Assembly: GCA_002704185.1 (NCBI GenBank)
Contig: PAFP01000024.1
Coordinates: 1 to 5,476, forward strand
DNA from: Candidatus Pelagibacter sp.
GTDB taxonomy: Bacteria; Pseudomonadota; Alphaproteobacteria; Pelagibacterales; Pelagibacteraceae
DNA length: 5,476 nt
Direction of reading: 5' to 3'
The stretch's first letter is position 1, and every line of letters starts with the position of its first letter. A program made the translations under genes and the position numbers. The notes beneath the pieces are model-generated. The model saw nothing but the letters and a program-made list of their open reading frames with translations. It was not told the origin of the DNA and did not search any database. Shown here in pieces: positions 5,409-5,476 of this stretch.

Positions 5409-5476
5409 ATGTCTTTAACTAAAACACCAGTATGTAATTTTGGAGATAAAATCATAAATTTTTCTTTGAAATCTAC
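5409..5476 (+). CDS. Probable thioredoxin/AhpC-like (redoxin) protein, N-terminal fragment cut by window edge
   Basis: From ATG 5409 the frame is open for 22 codons to the window end and reads MSLTKTPVCNFGDKIINFSL and onward. The pattern TPVC-x-FG-x-K followed by a hydrophobic F-x-L resembles the start of a group of thioredoxin-family proteins related to AhpC/TSA, in which a TPVC-FG-K-A-x-DF-x-L opening precedes the redoxin fold and a later CPY motif. The decisive active-site region lies outside the window, so this is recognition from the N-terminus only. No Shine-Dalgarno is present. The gene is divergent from the carbonic anhydrase-like gene, with a 36-base gap. Confidence 0.6.
   Translation, partial: MSLTKTPVCNFGDKIINFSLKS

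Noticed and set aside
1..5476. Search for CRISPR repeats, insertion sequences, tRNA/rRNA genes, attachment sites, riboswitches and toxin-antitoxin or defence genes
   Set aside because: Nothing was found by reading both strands: no spaced repeats, terminal inverted repeats, cloverleaf-like segments or transposase/integrase motifs, and too little non-coding space for a riboswitch.

Overview
The window is a compact, very AT-rich bacterial chromosome segment (roughly 30% GC judged by eye). Genes are packed tail to tail or head to head with gaps of 2 to about 80 bases. The omega subunit of RNA polymerase looks alphaproteobacterial. The TRAP-type binding protein, class III CoA-transferase, lysine/asparagine-rich proteins and minimal intergenic space together suggest a streamlined marine alphaproteobacterium such as SAR11/Pelagibacterales or a similar AT-rich lineage. 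That placement is inference from style; no 16S or tRNA gene is present to confirm it.

Layout, left to right: (1) the N-terminal part of a TRAP transporter solute-binding protein (minus strand, running off the left edge); (2) a divergent class III (CaiB/BaiF) CoA-transferase on the plus strand; (3) convergent with it, and overlapping it by 4 bases, rpoZ on the minus strand, with a long acidic C-terminal extension; (4) an MFS transporter upstream of rpoZ on the same strand; (5) divergent from the MFS gene, across only 19 bases, a 3-hydroxyisobutyrate-dehydrogenase-family oxidoreductase followed 2 bases later by a pyridoxamine-phosphate-oxidase-like flavoprotein, a likely two-gene operon; (6) convergent with that pair, a gamma-class carbonic anhydrase-like hexapeptide protein; (7) divergent from it, the first 22 codons of a probable thioredoxin/AhpC-like protein running off the right edge.

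Functionally, the TRAP binding protein, CoA-transferase, beta-hydroxyacid dehydrogenase and MFS carrier could together serve uptake and activation of small organic acids, but nothing in the window proves a shared pathway. rpoZ is the only clear information-processing gene. No mobile element, CRISPR array, RNA gene, phage gene or defence gene was found. Every stretch is explained by ordinary genes, and no gap longer than about 80 bases exists.

The more interesting signals are regulatory and architectural. A well-formed sigma-70-type promoter ends almost at the rpoZ start codon, predicting a leaderless or nearly leaderless mRNA. Only two of the eight starts have a clear Shine-Dalgarno sequence. 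Several divergent promoters overlap each other or neighbouring coding sequence. I did not find a convincing undescribed multi-gene system.
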